37,477 bases of DNA from contig DOPG01000243.1 of the NCBI GenBank assembly GCA_003513555.1, forward strand, positions 1 to 37,477, read 5' to 3'. Origin of the DNA: Rhodopirellula sp. (GTDB lineage: Bacteria; Planctomycetota; Planctomycetia; Pirellulales; Pirellulaceae). Within the stretch, counting starts at the first letter, position 1, and the number at the start of each line of letters is the position of its first letter. A program made the position numbers and the translations under genes. The notes under the pieces were generated by a model. It was given only the letters and a program-made list of their open reading frames with translations. It was not told the DNA's origin and did no database searches. Positions 1 to 8,285 of the stretch are shown here, in pieces.

Positions 1-1395
1 TTGGCGGCACTGCTGCTCAAGGATCCCAATCTGTTGATGCTCGATGAGCCCACCAACTTTCTGGATCTGCGAACGCAAATCCTGCTGGAGCACTTCCTCA
101 GGGACTTCAACAAAGCGGCCCTCATCGTGAGCCATGATCGCTCGTTCCTTGCTGCTACCTGTTCGCAAACGCTGGAATTGTCTCGCGGTAAACTGACGAT
201 GTATCCGGGTAAAATTGACCCGTTTCTTGAATATCGTGAAGAGCGGCGGGAGCACGATCGGCGGGTCAATGCAACTGTCGTCGCTAAGCAAAAACAATTA
301 CAGAAGTTCATCGAGAAGAATCGCGCTAACGCGTCAACCGCAAGTCAGGCGAGGAGTAAAGCAAAGCAACTGGAGAAGCTCCAGACAACAGAACTTGAGG
401 TTGATGAGCCAACCGTGCATATCCGGGCACCCCGAGTGAACCCGAGGCAGGGCACCGCTGTGCGATGCGAAGGGATGTCCATTGGATATCCAAACCATGT
501 CGTTGCTGATCAGATTACTCTCGAAATCGAGCATGGTGAGCGGGCTGCCATCGTGGGTGACAACGGGCAGGGTAAGACGACCCTTCTAAGAACGCTTGTG
601 CATTCTCTTGATTCGTTGGGTGGACAAATGAAGTGGGGGTATGGGGTCGAAATAGGAACCTACGCTCAGCATGTTTACAGCAGCCTCGATGAGCGTCTGA
701 CTGTGCTCGAGCAACTCGAATATTCATCTGATAGCAATACAACACGACAGGATCTGCTGGCAATGGCCGGGGCTCTGTTGTTTCGTGACGAGCATATCCA
801 AAAGAAGATCAAGGTCCTCAGTGGAGGAGAACGGGCCAGGTTATGCATGGCTGGTTTGTTACTGGGAACAGCAAATGTTCTCGTGCTTGATGAACCCGGA
901 AACCACCTTGATGTGGAAACTGTCGAAGCCCTGGCCGAAGCACTGGAGTTGTATCAGGGTACGGTTATCTTCACTAGTCACGATAGGCACTTCATGCAAC
1001 GAGTAGCTACCAGCGTGATCGAGGTGCGTGATGGGAGCGTGAAGAATTATTTTGGCAATTATCAGACGTATCTGGAGTCAGTTGAAAAAGAGATTGATGA
1101 TGGGGAACGGGAACGCACCGGGAAAGTCAAAGGTGCGTCTGGTGGACCAGTCGCGAAGGGGAGCGTGGGAGATTACCGAAAAGCTCAACGAGATCAGCGA
1201 CGTGCTGAGAAGGAGCTGAAAAATTTAGAAAAGAAGATCGCGCGGCTGGATGATGAAAAACGCGGAATCAACGATAAGTTGCTCTCGGAAACGGACCCAG
1301 ATGAGGCTGTTCGCCTGCACCAGCAACTCACTGAACTCACCGAAGAACTGAATCTATGCGAAGAGAAATGGATGGAACTCAGTGGAGAGATGTGA
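1..1395 (+). CDS. ABC-F family ATP-binding protein, C-terminal part (5' end outside window)
   Basis: Soluble ABC-F ATPases carry two nucleotide-binding domains and no membrane domain; the family acts on ribosomes (translation factors such as EttA/Uup/YheS types, and antibiotic-resistance forms). The frame is open to the window edge and begins inside domain 1, just before its Walker B (DEPTNFLD, about residues 15-22) and the H-loop SHDRSF, so the true start lies upstream. A basic helical linker (about 75-130) matches the ABC-F inter-domain linker. Domain 2 has Walker A GDNGQGKTT (186-194), signature LSGGE (273-277), Walker B with DEPGNHLD (297-304) and SHDRHF. The last 75 residues form a charged coiled coil, as in Uup/YheS-type members. 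Oddity: the second Walker B has Gly where ABC-F proteins normally have Thr; the catalytic Glu298 is kept. Family is certain; the subfamily is not assigned. Confidence 0.93.
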   Translation: MAALLLKDPNLLMLDEPTNFLDLRTQILLEHFLRDFNKAALIVSHDRSFLAATCSQTLELSRGKLTMYPGKIDPFLEYREERREHDRRVNATVVAKQKQLQKFIEKNRANASTASQARSKAKQLEKLQTTELEVDEPTVHIRAPRVNPRQGTAVRCEGMSIGYPNHVVADQITLEIEHGERAAIVGDNGQGKTTLLRTLVHSLDSLGGQMKWGYGVEIGTYAQHVYSSLDERLTVLEQLEYSSDSNTTRQDLLAMAGALLFRDEHIQKKIKVLSGGERARLCMAGLLLGTANVLVLDEPGNHLDVETVEALAEALELYQGTVIFTSHDRHFMQRVATSVIEVRDGSVKNYFGNYQTYLESVEKEIDDGERERTGKVKGASGGPVAKGSVGDYRKAQRDQRRAEKELKNLEKKIARLDDEKRGINDKLLSETDPDEAVRLHQQLTELTEELNLCEEKWMELSGEM

Positions 1396-1414
1396 CAGGC
1401 TGACTGGGCAGTGT

Positions 1415-1431
1415 CACGAAGATCTTTCGTG
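1415..1431. other. Short perfect hairpin after the ABC-F gene
   Basis: Six-base arms (CACGAA / TTCGTG) around a 5-base loop, 20 bases after the ABC-F stop. No T-tract follows, so it is at best a weak transcription stop. The rest of the 237-base gap before the dihydrouridine synthase shows no gene. Confidence 0.25.
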
Positions 1432-1632
1432 CAGTGGAAGTCGGCATGAGTTGTCGAGTAGATTTCAGCAGGTTGAGCCTGACGGAATTCGGCCGGATTT
1501 CTACAGGATGCTGTTGGCATGAGCGATTTGTCGGGCAAGAATGACTTGGTGGCTGGGTTGGATTTGGCCAATGCTGGTCCACATTTACCTCCTTTTTTTA
1601 TTTTCACACTGCCGTTTTGTAATTGAGTTCGA

Positions 1633-2673
1633 ATGCTTGTTCCGCCCCTGCGTATTGGTGATCTGGTCATCGATCCTCCTGTTCTGCAGGCGCCGATGGC
1701 AGGGTTCACCAATGCTGCTTTTCGAGAGGTGGTTCGGCAGTTTGGTGGGGTTGGACTGTTGGCCACCGAAATGGTCAATGCCCGGGGCTTTGTCTGGATG
1801 GACGAACATGTCGCCGAACATCCAGACCGTTTGTGGGGAGTTGCTGAGGAGGCGCGGCCACTGGCAGTTCAAATTTGGGACAACGACCCAGAAACGATGG
1901 CGAAGGTGGGACGCCGACTAACCGAGGAATATCACGTCAGCGTGGTCGATATCAACTTCGGTTGTCCGGTCAAACAGGTGACAGAAAAAGCGCATAGCGG
2001 TAGTTATCTGCTGCGAGAACCACAGCGGATGTTCCAGATCATTCATCGACTTGTTGAAGCTTGCTCGCCAACACCCGTGACGGCCAAAATTCGACTGGGA
2101 TGCTCACGTGATTCGGTGAATTGCAACGAGGTTGCCAAGGTAGTGGAAGAGGCTGGAGCATCAGCATTGACGGTACACGGTAGAACCGCTCGTGACATGT
2201 TTCGTGGCAATGCCGATTGGGATCGAATCAGCGAAATCAAGCAACACTTGCGAAACATACCGCTGATTGGAAATGGTGATCTTGATTCTGCAGAGAAAGT
2301 TGTGGCAGCCTTCAGGAATTATGATGTGGATGGGGTGATGATTGCCCGAGCCTGTTTGGGTAGGCCTTGGTTATTTGCGCAGGCTGCCGCAGCCTTACGT
2401 GGTGATGCTATTCCACCTGAGCCAACGTTGGATGAACAGCGCGATGTGATGTTGAATCATTACCGGCTGGTTGTTGATCGTTTTGGAGAAGAAAAAGGGA
2501 CCATTCTGATGCGCAAATATGCCTGTTGTTATGCGCAAGGGAAACGTGGAGCGAGGTTTTTCCGGACGCACGTAGCAAAGGTTTCAAGTGCTGCTGAGTT
2601 TTACAGTGTGGTGCGAGATTATTTCCCTGGTTCAGAGCAAGTCGATGCTGCTACCACCGAATTGGCTTCCTGA
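1633..2673 (+). CDS. dusB: tRNA-dihydrouridine synthase (DusB/NifR3-like)
   Basis: FMN-dependent enzyme that reduces specific uridines in the tRNA D-loop to dihydrouridine using NADPH; cytoplasmic. The 346-residue protein has the TIM-barrel start APMAGFTN (about 19-26), the catalytic-loop motif INFGCP with Cys111 as the expected proton donor, followed by VKQVTEKAHSGS, then VHGRT (181-185) and the FMN phosphate-binding region MIARACLGRPWLF. The C-terminal MRKYACCYAQGKRGARFFR segment fits the helical tRNA-binding domain of the DusB group, and length is close to the usual 320-350. ATG at 1633 gives a conventional N-terminus right at the barrel; no clear Shine-Dalgarno is seen. It is separated from the ABC-F gene by 237 bases and converges on the phosphodiesterase. 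DusB rather than DusA or DusC is inferred from motif style; planctomycetes may have a single broad enzyme. Confidence 0.93.
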   Translation: MLVPPLRIGDLVIDPPVLQAPMAGFTNAAFREVVRQFGGVGLLATEMVNARGFVWMDEHVAEHPDRLWGVAEEARPLAVQIWDNDPETMAKVGRRLTEEYHVSVVDINFGCPVKQVTEKAHSGSYLLREPQRMFQIIHRLVEACSPTPVTAKIRLGCSRDSVNCNEVAKVVEEAGASALTVHGRTARDMFRGNADWDRISEIKQHLRNIPLIGNGDLDSAEKVVAAFRNYDVDGVMIARACLGRPWLFAQAAAALRGDAIPPEPTLDEQRDVMLNHYRLVVDRFGEEKGTILMRKYACCYAQGKRGARFFRTHVAKVSSAAEFYSVVRDYFPGSEQVDAATTELAS

Positions 2674-2703
2674 GCAGAGGTAGTCTATCTAAGGTCAAGA
2701 GAG

Positions 2704-2732
2704 TCCCTGGAGGCTGTGTCACGGGATTTTTT
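2704..2732 (+). terminator. Candidate rho-independent terminator after dus
   Basis: A small stem (TCCC-TG pairing with CA-CGGGA, one-base bulge) closes a loop of about 10 bases and is followed directly by six T residues (2727-2732). It lies 31 bases after the stop of the dihydrouridine synthase and just before the convergent stop at 2741. The stem is short, so the call is tentative. Confidence 0.4.
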
Positions 2733-2740
2733 CGCGGTGT

Positions 2741-4018
2741 TCAGGCTAACAGGCGTTGAACGTAGGCCTTGAAATTCCGCATGTCGTCCGGCAGTTCACC
2801 AGACCCCACAACCAAGGGGCCTTTTTCAGGTTGGGTGTGAAGGCCATGGCTTCCTCGGACCAAATGGGCATCCAGCGGAATGACATCCATCTTGTAACGC
2901 ATTCCAATTTTCTTCTGTGCTAGACGCGACATGGCCCTGACTTTGCTTGTCATGAACAGCTCGCAAGGGTCATAGCCGGGTTTGCGATGAATATCGACGG
3001 TTCGAGAAAAATCGGGTGCGAGAGCATCGTCGAGCCAATAGTAGTAAGTGAACCAGGCATCCGATTCCGAAAGCACAATCAGTTCACCGCTGCGGGGGTG
3101 GTCAAGTTCAACTTCGGCGGGGCGGGCAACGCGGGCAACCCCGGGCACAGAAAGCAACCCTCTGGCGACCTCATCAATCATGTCAGGATTGCTCACGTAG
3201 ACGTGGGCAAGTTGGTGGTCGGCGACTGCGAAGGCATCCGATTGACCGGGCATCATCATTTCACCAAAGGGACCCGAGCGGACAGTCAACCAGCCCATTT
3301 CGCGTAGATAGCGGTTTAGGTGCACCGGTCGTTGAACGGGCACCAATCCATATTCGGAAACAACGATGACTTGTGCATCAATCTCGTTTGCGGCGTCGAT
3401 GATTCTGCCAGCACACTGATCCAACTCGGCGACCCGCTGAGGGTCATGATCGGGAAGTCGTTGGAAGTCGTAATCAAGATGCGGCAGGTAGGCCATCATC
3501 AGTTTGGGACGATTTTCCCGCATCACGATCGCAGTGGCGTCGGCGATCCATTCACTGCTGGGCAGTCCGGCATTGGGGCCCCAGAATGAGAAAAATGGAA
3601 ACGGTCCGAGACGCCGGACCAGATCGCACCCGGTGTGGTCGAGAATATCAAATACTTTCGAGCCGTCGCATCCGTAATGCGGCTTTGGGGTCGCGCTGTA
3701 TTTCACAGGGGCCGACTGATTGAACCACCAAAACATTTTGGCGGTCTCAATTCCTTCATAGAATTTTTCACCCGAGATCAGTGAGTTGGCTTGTTGCCAG
3801 AATCGGATTTCCTGCGTGTCACGGTAGTACCAGCCATTGCCAACAATGCCATGTTGTGCTGGAGATAGACCTGTCAGCAGTGTAGCCTGGGATGTGCATG
3901 TCACAGCAGGTAGCGGAGCTCGCATTGGCTGTGACTCGCCGATTGCTGAAATGCGTGGCGCGTATTTCAGTAGCTCGGGTGTCAAGCCGACTGCATTGAT
4001 GATGCAAACGCTGGTCAT
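2741..4018 (-). CDS. Alkaline-phosphatase-superfamily phosphodiesterase / nucleotide pyrophosphatase-like protein
   Basis: Member of the type I phosphodiesterase/nucleotide pyrophosphatase family, two-metal hydrolases of phosphodiesters or phosphomonoesters. Using ATG 4018 (425 residues), the protein begins directly with the first beta strand (TSVCIINAVGLTPELL). The nucleophile region PAVTCTSQATLLTG places the likely catalytic Thr at residue 40, and it is followed by LSPAQHGIVGNGWYY. Metal-ligand motifs are present in order: HLDYDFQR, VSEYGL, and GSHGLH near the C-terminus. An in-frame start at 4102 would add 28 residues and overlap the upstream symporter gene, so 4018 is preferred. No signal peptide is seen, suggesting a cytoplasmic enzyme. 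It follows the symporter gene by 40 bases on the same strand, so the two are probably cotranscribed. The substrate cannot be inferred. Confidence 0.85.
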   Translation of the reverse strand: MTSVCIINAVGLTPELLKYAPRISAIGESQPMRAPLPAVTCTSQATLLTGLSPAQHGIVGNGWYYRDTQEIRFWQQANSLISGEKFYEGIETAKMFWWFNQSAPVKYSATPKPHYGCDGSKVFDILDHTGCDLVRRLGPFPFFSFWGPNAGLPSSEWIADATAIVMRENRPKLMMAYLPHLDYDFQRLPDHDPQRVAELDQCAGRIIDAANEIDAQVIVVSEYGLVPVQRPVHLNRYLREMGWLTVRSGPFGEMMMPGQSDAFAVADHQLAHVYVSNPDMIDEVARGLLSVPGVARVARPAEVELDHPRSGELIVLSESDAWFTYYYWLDDALAPDFSRTVDIHRKPGYDPCELFMTSKVRAMSRLAQKKIGMRYKMDVIPLDAHLVRGSHGLHTQPEKGPLVVGSGELPDDMRNFKAYVQRLLA

Positions 4019-4058
4019 ACAGGTGGTTTCAGAAAGGGATGAGTCTGCGGGAAAGCGG

Positions 4059-5771
4059 TTAAGCTTCTCCTGCGTTCGCGTCTTCTGCAATATCCAGTTC
4101 ACCGGCTTTGTATTTTGCCCAGTACTTATTCAATTCCCGTTTGACGATGCCGCTCAGCAAGAATACTCCCAGCAAGTTGGGGAAGCTCATACCAAGAATC
4201 ATCAAGTCGCTAAAGTCGAGAATGTTACCGGCGGTGACGATTGAACCCAGCACTGTGAAGCAAAGGAACAAGATTTTGTAAACGATCGACAGTCTTGCCC
4301 CAAAGAGTTGCACCCAGCAACGTTCCCCGTAATAAGACCAACTGATGCAGGTGGAATACGCAAACAGCACAACCGCAAAATAGAGGATGTAACGAAACCA
4401 GTCGTAGCCCCCTGTGGTGAAAGCAAACAGAGTAACTTTCGCTCCCTGATTTGCTTCAATCGCTGCGGTCATTTCAGGTGCGTTGTAGGCGCCGGTAACG
4501 ATCACGACTAGCGCGGTGATGGTGCACACCACCACCGTATCAATGAATGGTTCGAGCAGGGCAACAATTCCTTCGCTGACTGGTTCATCTGTCTTGGCTG
4601 CAGAGTGGGCGATAGCGGCCGAGCCCACACCAGCCTCATTACTGAACACGGCGCGTTTAACACCGATGACAAGTACGCCGAGGAATCCGCCATAAATTGC
4701 GTCTGGCTTGAAGGCTTCTGTCCAAATCAGGCTGATCGCAGCAGGTATTCCCGCGATGTTGTTTGCCAAAATGAATAGAGCAGCAAGCACGTAGGCTCCA
4801 CACATGAATGGAACAATTTTGCTCGCTACTGCGCCAATGCTTCGCATGCCGCCGACGATCACAACGCCGACCAAAGCAGCCATGATCAAGCCGTAGACGA
4901 CGGGGAAATCTTGCAAGATGGGGACGTCACCGCGGATAGCTTCCAGCGATTGCCCAATTTGAAATGCGTTGCCACCACCGAAGCTGGCCCCAACACAGAG
5001 CAGCATGAAAAGGATTGCCAGAAATTTTCCCAAGGGTGCCATGTCGATCTCTGCCAAACCGACTTGTAGGTAGCGCATTGGACCACCCAGAACGTGTCCG
5101 TCCTCATCTTTGGTGCGGTAGAGTTGCCCGAGAGTGCATTCGGCAAACTTGGCAGACATGCCCAATAGTCCAATCGCGATGATCCAAAGGCAAGCTCCGG
5201 GGCCACCTGTTCCGATTGCGATTGCAACACCGGCAATATTGCCGAGGCCAACGGTGGCTGAGAGAGCAGCTGACAAAGCCTGAAAGTGAGAAACCTCTCC
5301 TGTTTCGCCCGGCTTGTCATACAAACCACGCGTCAGATCAATTGCATGCTTGAAGGCACGAATATTGATGAAGCCCATTCGAAGAGTCAGAAAGACCGCG
5401 CCCGCCAGTAACCAAATGACGACGAATGGAATACTTGTCCCCAGCCACGATGCGGTTCCAAAATCAAAAAACAGAACGGTAGCGAAAGGACTGACAACGT
5501 AGTTTCCAAAGATTTCGTCGATCTTTGCGGCAAAGCTCGCTTCTAATTCCTCTGCTGTTTTCACTGCTTCGGAAGATTGGGATTCTGAAGAATCCTGCAC
5601 GGAACTCGTTTCGGAAGCTAAGGCAACAGTATCTGCAGACCCCGCGTCGCTGGCTGGTTCGCTGAAGACGGGTTGACCCGAGGTAGTTGGCTCGTCGGTT
5701 TGAGCCGTGAGAGATCCGATGGGAAGCCAGGCAAGAGCCAGCAATAGAAGTGCGAGACGTGGGGTAGGCAT
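4059..5771 (-). CDS. Sodium:alanine symporter family protein (AGCS)
   Basis: Secondary transporter importing alanine or glycine with Na+ (AGCS family, AlsT/DagA type) in the cytoplasmic membrane. The family hallmarks are clear: RMGFINIRAFKHAID, then ALSATVGLGNIAGVAIAIGTGGPGACLWI with the Gly-rich Na+/substrate region, GMSAKFAECTLGQLYR, GGPMRYLQ, KRAVFSNEAGVGSAAIAH, and about ten further hydrophobic segments. The 570-residue protein is longer than typical members (about 450-500) because residues 1-100 add a signal-peptide-like stretch (MPTPRLALLLLALAWLPIGSLTAQ), a Ser/Glu/Thr-rich acidic region, and a short segment before the first conserved helix. ATG 5771 is chosen because it gives this signal-like start. 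An 18-base dyad lies 37 bases upstream. The phosphodiesterase follows in the same direction. Confidence 0.94.
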   Translation of the reverse strand: MPTPRLALLLLALAWLPIGSLTAQTDEPTTSGQPVFSEPASDAGSADTVALASETSSVQDSSESQSSEAVKTAEELEASFAAKIDEIFGNYVVSPFATVLFFDFGTASWLGTSIPFVVIWLLAGAVFLTLRMGFINIRAFKHAIDLTRGLYDKPGETGEVSHFQALSAALSATVGLGNIAGVAIAIGTGGPGACLWIIAIGLLGMSAKFAECTLGQLYRTKDEDGHVLGGPMRYLQVGLAEIDMAPLGKFLAILFMLLCVGASFGGGNAFQIGQSLEAIRGDVPILQDFPVVYGLIMAALVGVVIVGGMRSIGAVASKIVPFMCGAYVLAALFILANNIAGIPAAISLIWTEAFKPDAIYGGFLGVLVIGVKRAVFSNEAGVGSAAIAHSAAKTDEPVSEGIVALLEPFIDTVVVCTITALVVIVTGAYNAPEMTAAIEANQGAKVTLFAFTTGGYDWFRYILYFAVVLFAYSTCISWSYYGERCWVQLFGARLSIVYKILFLCFTVLGSIVTAGNILDFSDLMILGMSFPNLLGVFLLSGIVKRELNKYWAKYKAGELDIAEDANAGEA

Positions 5772-6243
5772 GGTCCACTCACTAGCAGCTATGGGTTGAG
5801 TTAAATTGCGGGAATGATCACCCGCTGCGACACAGGCTAAAGCCTTTTGCGTCTTAAATCGACACCATGGACGAAGAAACCGCGGTCAGAACGGTTGTAA
5901 AATTGCTTGCGGCCGCAAAGTTTTGTTCGTTTTGAGAACGATAAACGTCCCTTTATTTGCCGAGCTGGGGTGACGTTTGCGTGGAAGCCATCGCCAGCTC
6001 AAGATTGGTAATGAATGGGTCGTCTGATCACGGTGTTGGATGCCAATTTTCCAGAAAAACCTTTCAAAACCTCGTAAACAACATCTTATTGGAGCCGATT
6101 TCGTGGCACGGGGAGTTCCTCGAGTCAGATAAAAAAAGGGTGGTTTGAGGCAGAGCATCGACCTGACGACCGTCAGAATTGCCGTAAAAACGGCGATCTG
6201 GGGGGCTTTTTTGGCAAAGAAACGCCAGAACAAGAAAAGAAAG
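5772..6243. other. Intergenic region between the symporter gene and tRNA-Phe
   Basis: No convincing gene. A 115-codon minus-strand frame (5886-6233) runs from beside the tRNA 3' end but has no recognisable domain and a composition rich in Arg, Pro and Phe, so it is not called. The minus strand immediately after the tRNA is T/C rich. A mini-hairpin (GCCGT / ACGGC around four bases) sits at 6181-6194. Confidence 0.6.
5808..5825. promoter_or_regulatory. Dyad in the leader of the alanine symporter gene
   Basis: Perfect 5-base G/C arms (GCGGG / CCCGC) flank an 8-base centre, 37 bases upstream of the symporter start. It could be an operator or a leader hairpin. Nothing else supports either role. 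Confidence 0.25.
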
Positions 6244-6316
6244 TGGTCAGGGGCGGGCTCGAACCGCCGACACCGGCCTTTTCAGGGCCGTGCTCTACCA
6301 ACTGAGCTACCTGACC
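6244..6316 (-). tRNA. tRNA-Phe (anticodon GAA)
   Basis: The minus strand folds into a complete 73-base cloverleaf: acceptor GGTCAGG pairing with CCTGACC, D-arm GCTC...GAGC, anticodon stem CGGCC/GGCCG with loop CTGAAAA giving anticodon GAA, a five-base variable loop GTGTC, and T-arm GGCGG-TTCGAGC-CCGCC. The discriminator is A. The 3' CCA is not encoded and must be added by CCA-transferase. It stands alone, divergent from the envelope gene cluster. Confidence 0.97.
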
Positions 6317-6382
6317 TCGGTGCTTTACTGTTACCACTTTAATCATGATAAAAACAATTCGGAAGCACCTGCATCGATCAAT

Positions 6383-6410
6383 TCGACGAAGGGCGATCGT
6401 AGGGTATGAT
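6383..6410 (+). promoter_or_regulatory. Candidate sigma-70-type promoter for the envelope cluster
   Basis: TCGACG (6383-6388, four matches to TTGACA) is separated by 16 bases from TATGAT (6405-6410, five matches to TATAAT). The start codon of the first cluster gene is 98 bases downstream. The region is non-coding, lying between tRNA-Phe and that gene, so it is a reasonable place for the cluster's promoter. Confidence 0.35.
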
Positions 6411-6508
6411 GCGTAAGGTCGTCAATCGGTTCTCCTCTTCTCTATTTGCGGGTTTCAATCGCCGCGAGAAAATATTCTTCTGTTTTCAAAGTTTGAACAG
6501 GCTTGTCC

Positions 6509-8221
6509 ATGAGCATTCGTGAAAGTACTCACTCACTGCGGTTTCGGCCGCTTACAACATTGATGACGCTGTTGACGGCGTTGTCGCTGGTCGTGGTTGC
6601 TGGTAAGCCCGCACTGAGCTACACGCCGACCGGTCCGGTAGTCTCGAAAATGGTCAATCAGGGTGTAGCGTATCTCGAAAAATTGAAGGATGAGGACTTT
6701 GGGGGTGGTGATCCATTTTCAGCGATCGCTGGTGAGGCGATTCTCATTGGATATGCTCACCACAAATGTCGGCATGATCCTGATAGCGCCGCTGTAAAAA
6801 GAGCGTTGAAAAATGCCAAGGCGGTTGTGGCCGCTTTGACAAAAGGTGGTGGGAAGACACCTCAGAAGCGAACGTATGTGATTTCGATCTGCGTCCTGCT
6901 GTTCGCGGAAGTTGATGCCGAAGCTTATCGCAGCGAGCTGCAAACTCTGCAGCAATACTTGCTGCAATATCAAAGCGGGAATGGCGCGTTTTGTTATCCG
7001 GATGACGATCCCAAGAAAAGTGGCGACATCTCGATGAGTCAGTATGGAATGCTGGCTATCTGGACACTCGACCGAAATGGCATTCCACTCGATTACAATC
7101 GCGTGACCGAGAGTCTGCAGTGGTTGTTACGTGTGCAAGATCCGGGTGGTGGTTGGCCTTATCATGCGATGGACCCAGGACCAGGCAAGGGGAATGTTGC
7201 TCAGAGCCAACGTGAAATGACTGACTCCATGGCCTTGGCTGGTGGAAGTAGTTTGTTAATCGGTGGTGATGCGTTGAGGTTGTGGGGTAACACGGACGCT
7301 GACGCGGACACGGGAATTCCCGGTTTACCCAAGGCGATCAAAATCTATAAAGAGGACAAGAACGTTAAACGCCGTAAGCGGGGCTCCATGAGCGAGACAC
7401 CAATTAAGCGGTCCATTAACTTCATGCGGGGTTGGCGTCAGAAAAATCCGTACAAGAAATCAGGGATCGACTGGTATTATTACCGAATTTACACGCTGGA
7501 GAGATTTGAGAGCTTCGTAGAAATTGCCAACGGCTCACCTAAAGATCTTAGTCCTGCTTGGTACAACCGAGTCGTTGATGAATTGAAGCAGACGCAGGGA
7601 GCTGATGGGGGTTGGACGGATCGCTCACAAACTCGTCCTCCCGTGAGCACGGCTTTCGCGTTGCTGTTCCTCATTCGTAGTACACAGAAAACGATCTTTA
7701 CGATGAGTGCAGGAAGTCTTCAAGGTGGTTACGGCTTGCCGAAAGATACGACGGACATTCGCGTGGATGGTACGCAGATCAAAGGTCGGCCGGTGGCCGC
7801 TCAGGTCACGGATATGCTCGATATCCTTGAGAAGGACGGTGCTGGCGATACGGAAGGTAAATCAATTCCTGATGACCTTGAGTTAGATACCGACCCAGCA
7901 GTGAGGGCTTCTCAACTGGATCGTCTGGAAAGATTGGTGAGAGGTAGCCAGTCTTGGCAGGCTAGGCGGGTAGCAGCGCGATTGCTTGGGAAAACTGATG
8001 AGCTTCGTGTTGTGCCATCATTAATCTACGCTCTTAGTGATCCTGATACTTCGGTACGCCGTTACGCGAGGGATGGCCTCAGATTTATCAGCCGTCGATT
8101 CGACGGATTTGACTTGTCCAACGATCCGACTCCGGCCGAGGTTGATCAGGTTCAGGGCAAGTGGCGAGATTGGTATCGCACCATGAATCCAAAATATGTG
8201 TTCTTGGACTACGATTTGTAG
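6509..8221 (+). CDS. Exported alpha/alpha-toroid (prenyltransferase/squalene-cyclase-like repeat) protein with C-terminal HEAT-like repeats
   Basis: 570 residues from ATG 6509; a TTG two codons earlier is possible. The N-terminus has a basic region and hydrophobic core (TLMTLLTALSLVVVAG) ending ALS-Y, a signal peptide, so the protein is probably periplasmic. The body carries the repeats of the terpenoid-cyclase/prenyltransferase toroid fold: QSGNGAFCYPDDD, QDPGGGWPYHAMD, QTQGADGGWTDRSQTRPPVSTAFALLFL, each followed by hydrophobic helices. I see no complete catalytic DxDD or zinc site, so the toroid may be a binding scaffold rather than a cyclase. The last 110 residues (RRVAARLLGKTDELRVVPSL, SDPDTSVRRYARDGL) look like HEAT repeats. 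First of eight same-strand genes; the TonB-shaped protein follows after 64 bases. Exact role unknown. Confidence 0.82.
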   Translation: MSIRESTHSLRFRPLTTLMTLLTALSLVVVAGKPALSYTPTGPVVSKMVNQGVAYLEKLKDEDFGGGDPFSAIAGEAILIGYAHHKCRHDPDSAAVKRALKNAKAVVAALTKGGGKTPQKRTYVISICVLLFAEVDAEAYRSELQTLQQYLLQYQSGNGAFCYPDDDPKKSGDISMSQYGMLAIWTLDRNGIPLDYNRVTESLQWLLRVQDPGGGWPYHAMDPGPGKGNVAQSQREMTDSMALAGGSSLLIGGDALRLWGNTDADADTGIPGLPKAIKIYKEDKNVKRRKRGSMSETPIKRSINFMRGWRQKNPYKKSGIDWYYYRIYTLERFESFVEIANGSPKDLSPAWYNRVVDELKQTQGADGGWTDRSQTRPPVSTAFALLFLIRSTQKTIFTMSAGSLQGGYGLPKDTTDIRVDGTQIKGRPVAAQVTDMLDILEKDGAGDTEGKSIPDDLELDTDPAVRASQLDRLERLVRGSQSWQARRVAARLLGKTDELRVVPSLIYALSDPDTSVRRYARDGLRFISRRFDGFDLSNDPTPAEVDQVQGKWRDWYRTMNPKYVFLDYDL

Positions 8222-8285
8222 GCTTTCCGCAGGATCAGATTAGTTACAGCAGATTCGACTAAAAATAGATTGATAGGTTTTCGAA

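Noticed and set aside
1581..1602. ACCTCCTTTTTTT stretch upstream of dus resembling the 16S rRNA 3' end
   Set aside because: Only about nine bases match and there is no rRNA sequence around it; a chance match.
6205..6232. Hairpin with A/T run downstream of tRNA-Phe as a terminator
   Set aside because: On the transcribed strand the run after the short stem is A, not T, and the stem is only four pairs.
5886..6233. 115-codon minus-strand frame beside tRNA-Phe
   Set aside because: No domain, odd composition rich in Arg, Pro, Phe and Cys, and it begins within a few bases of the tRNA 3' end. Better explained as a chance open frame.
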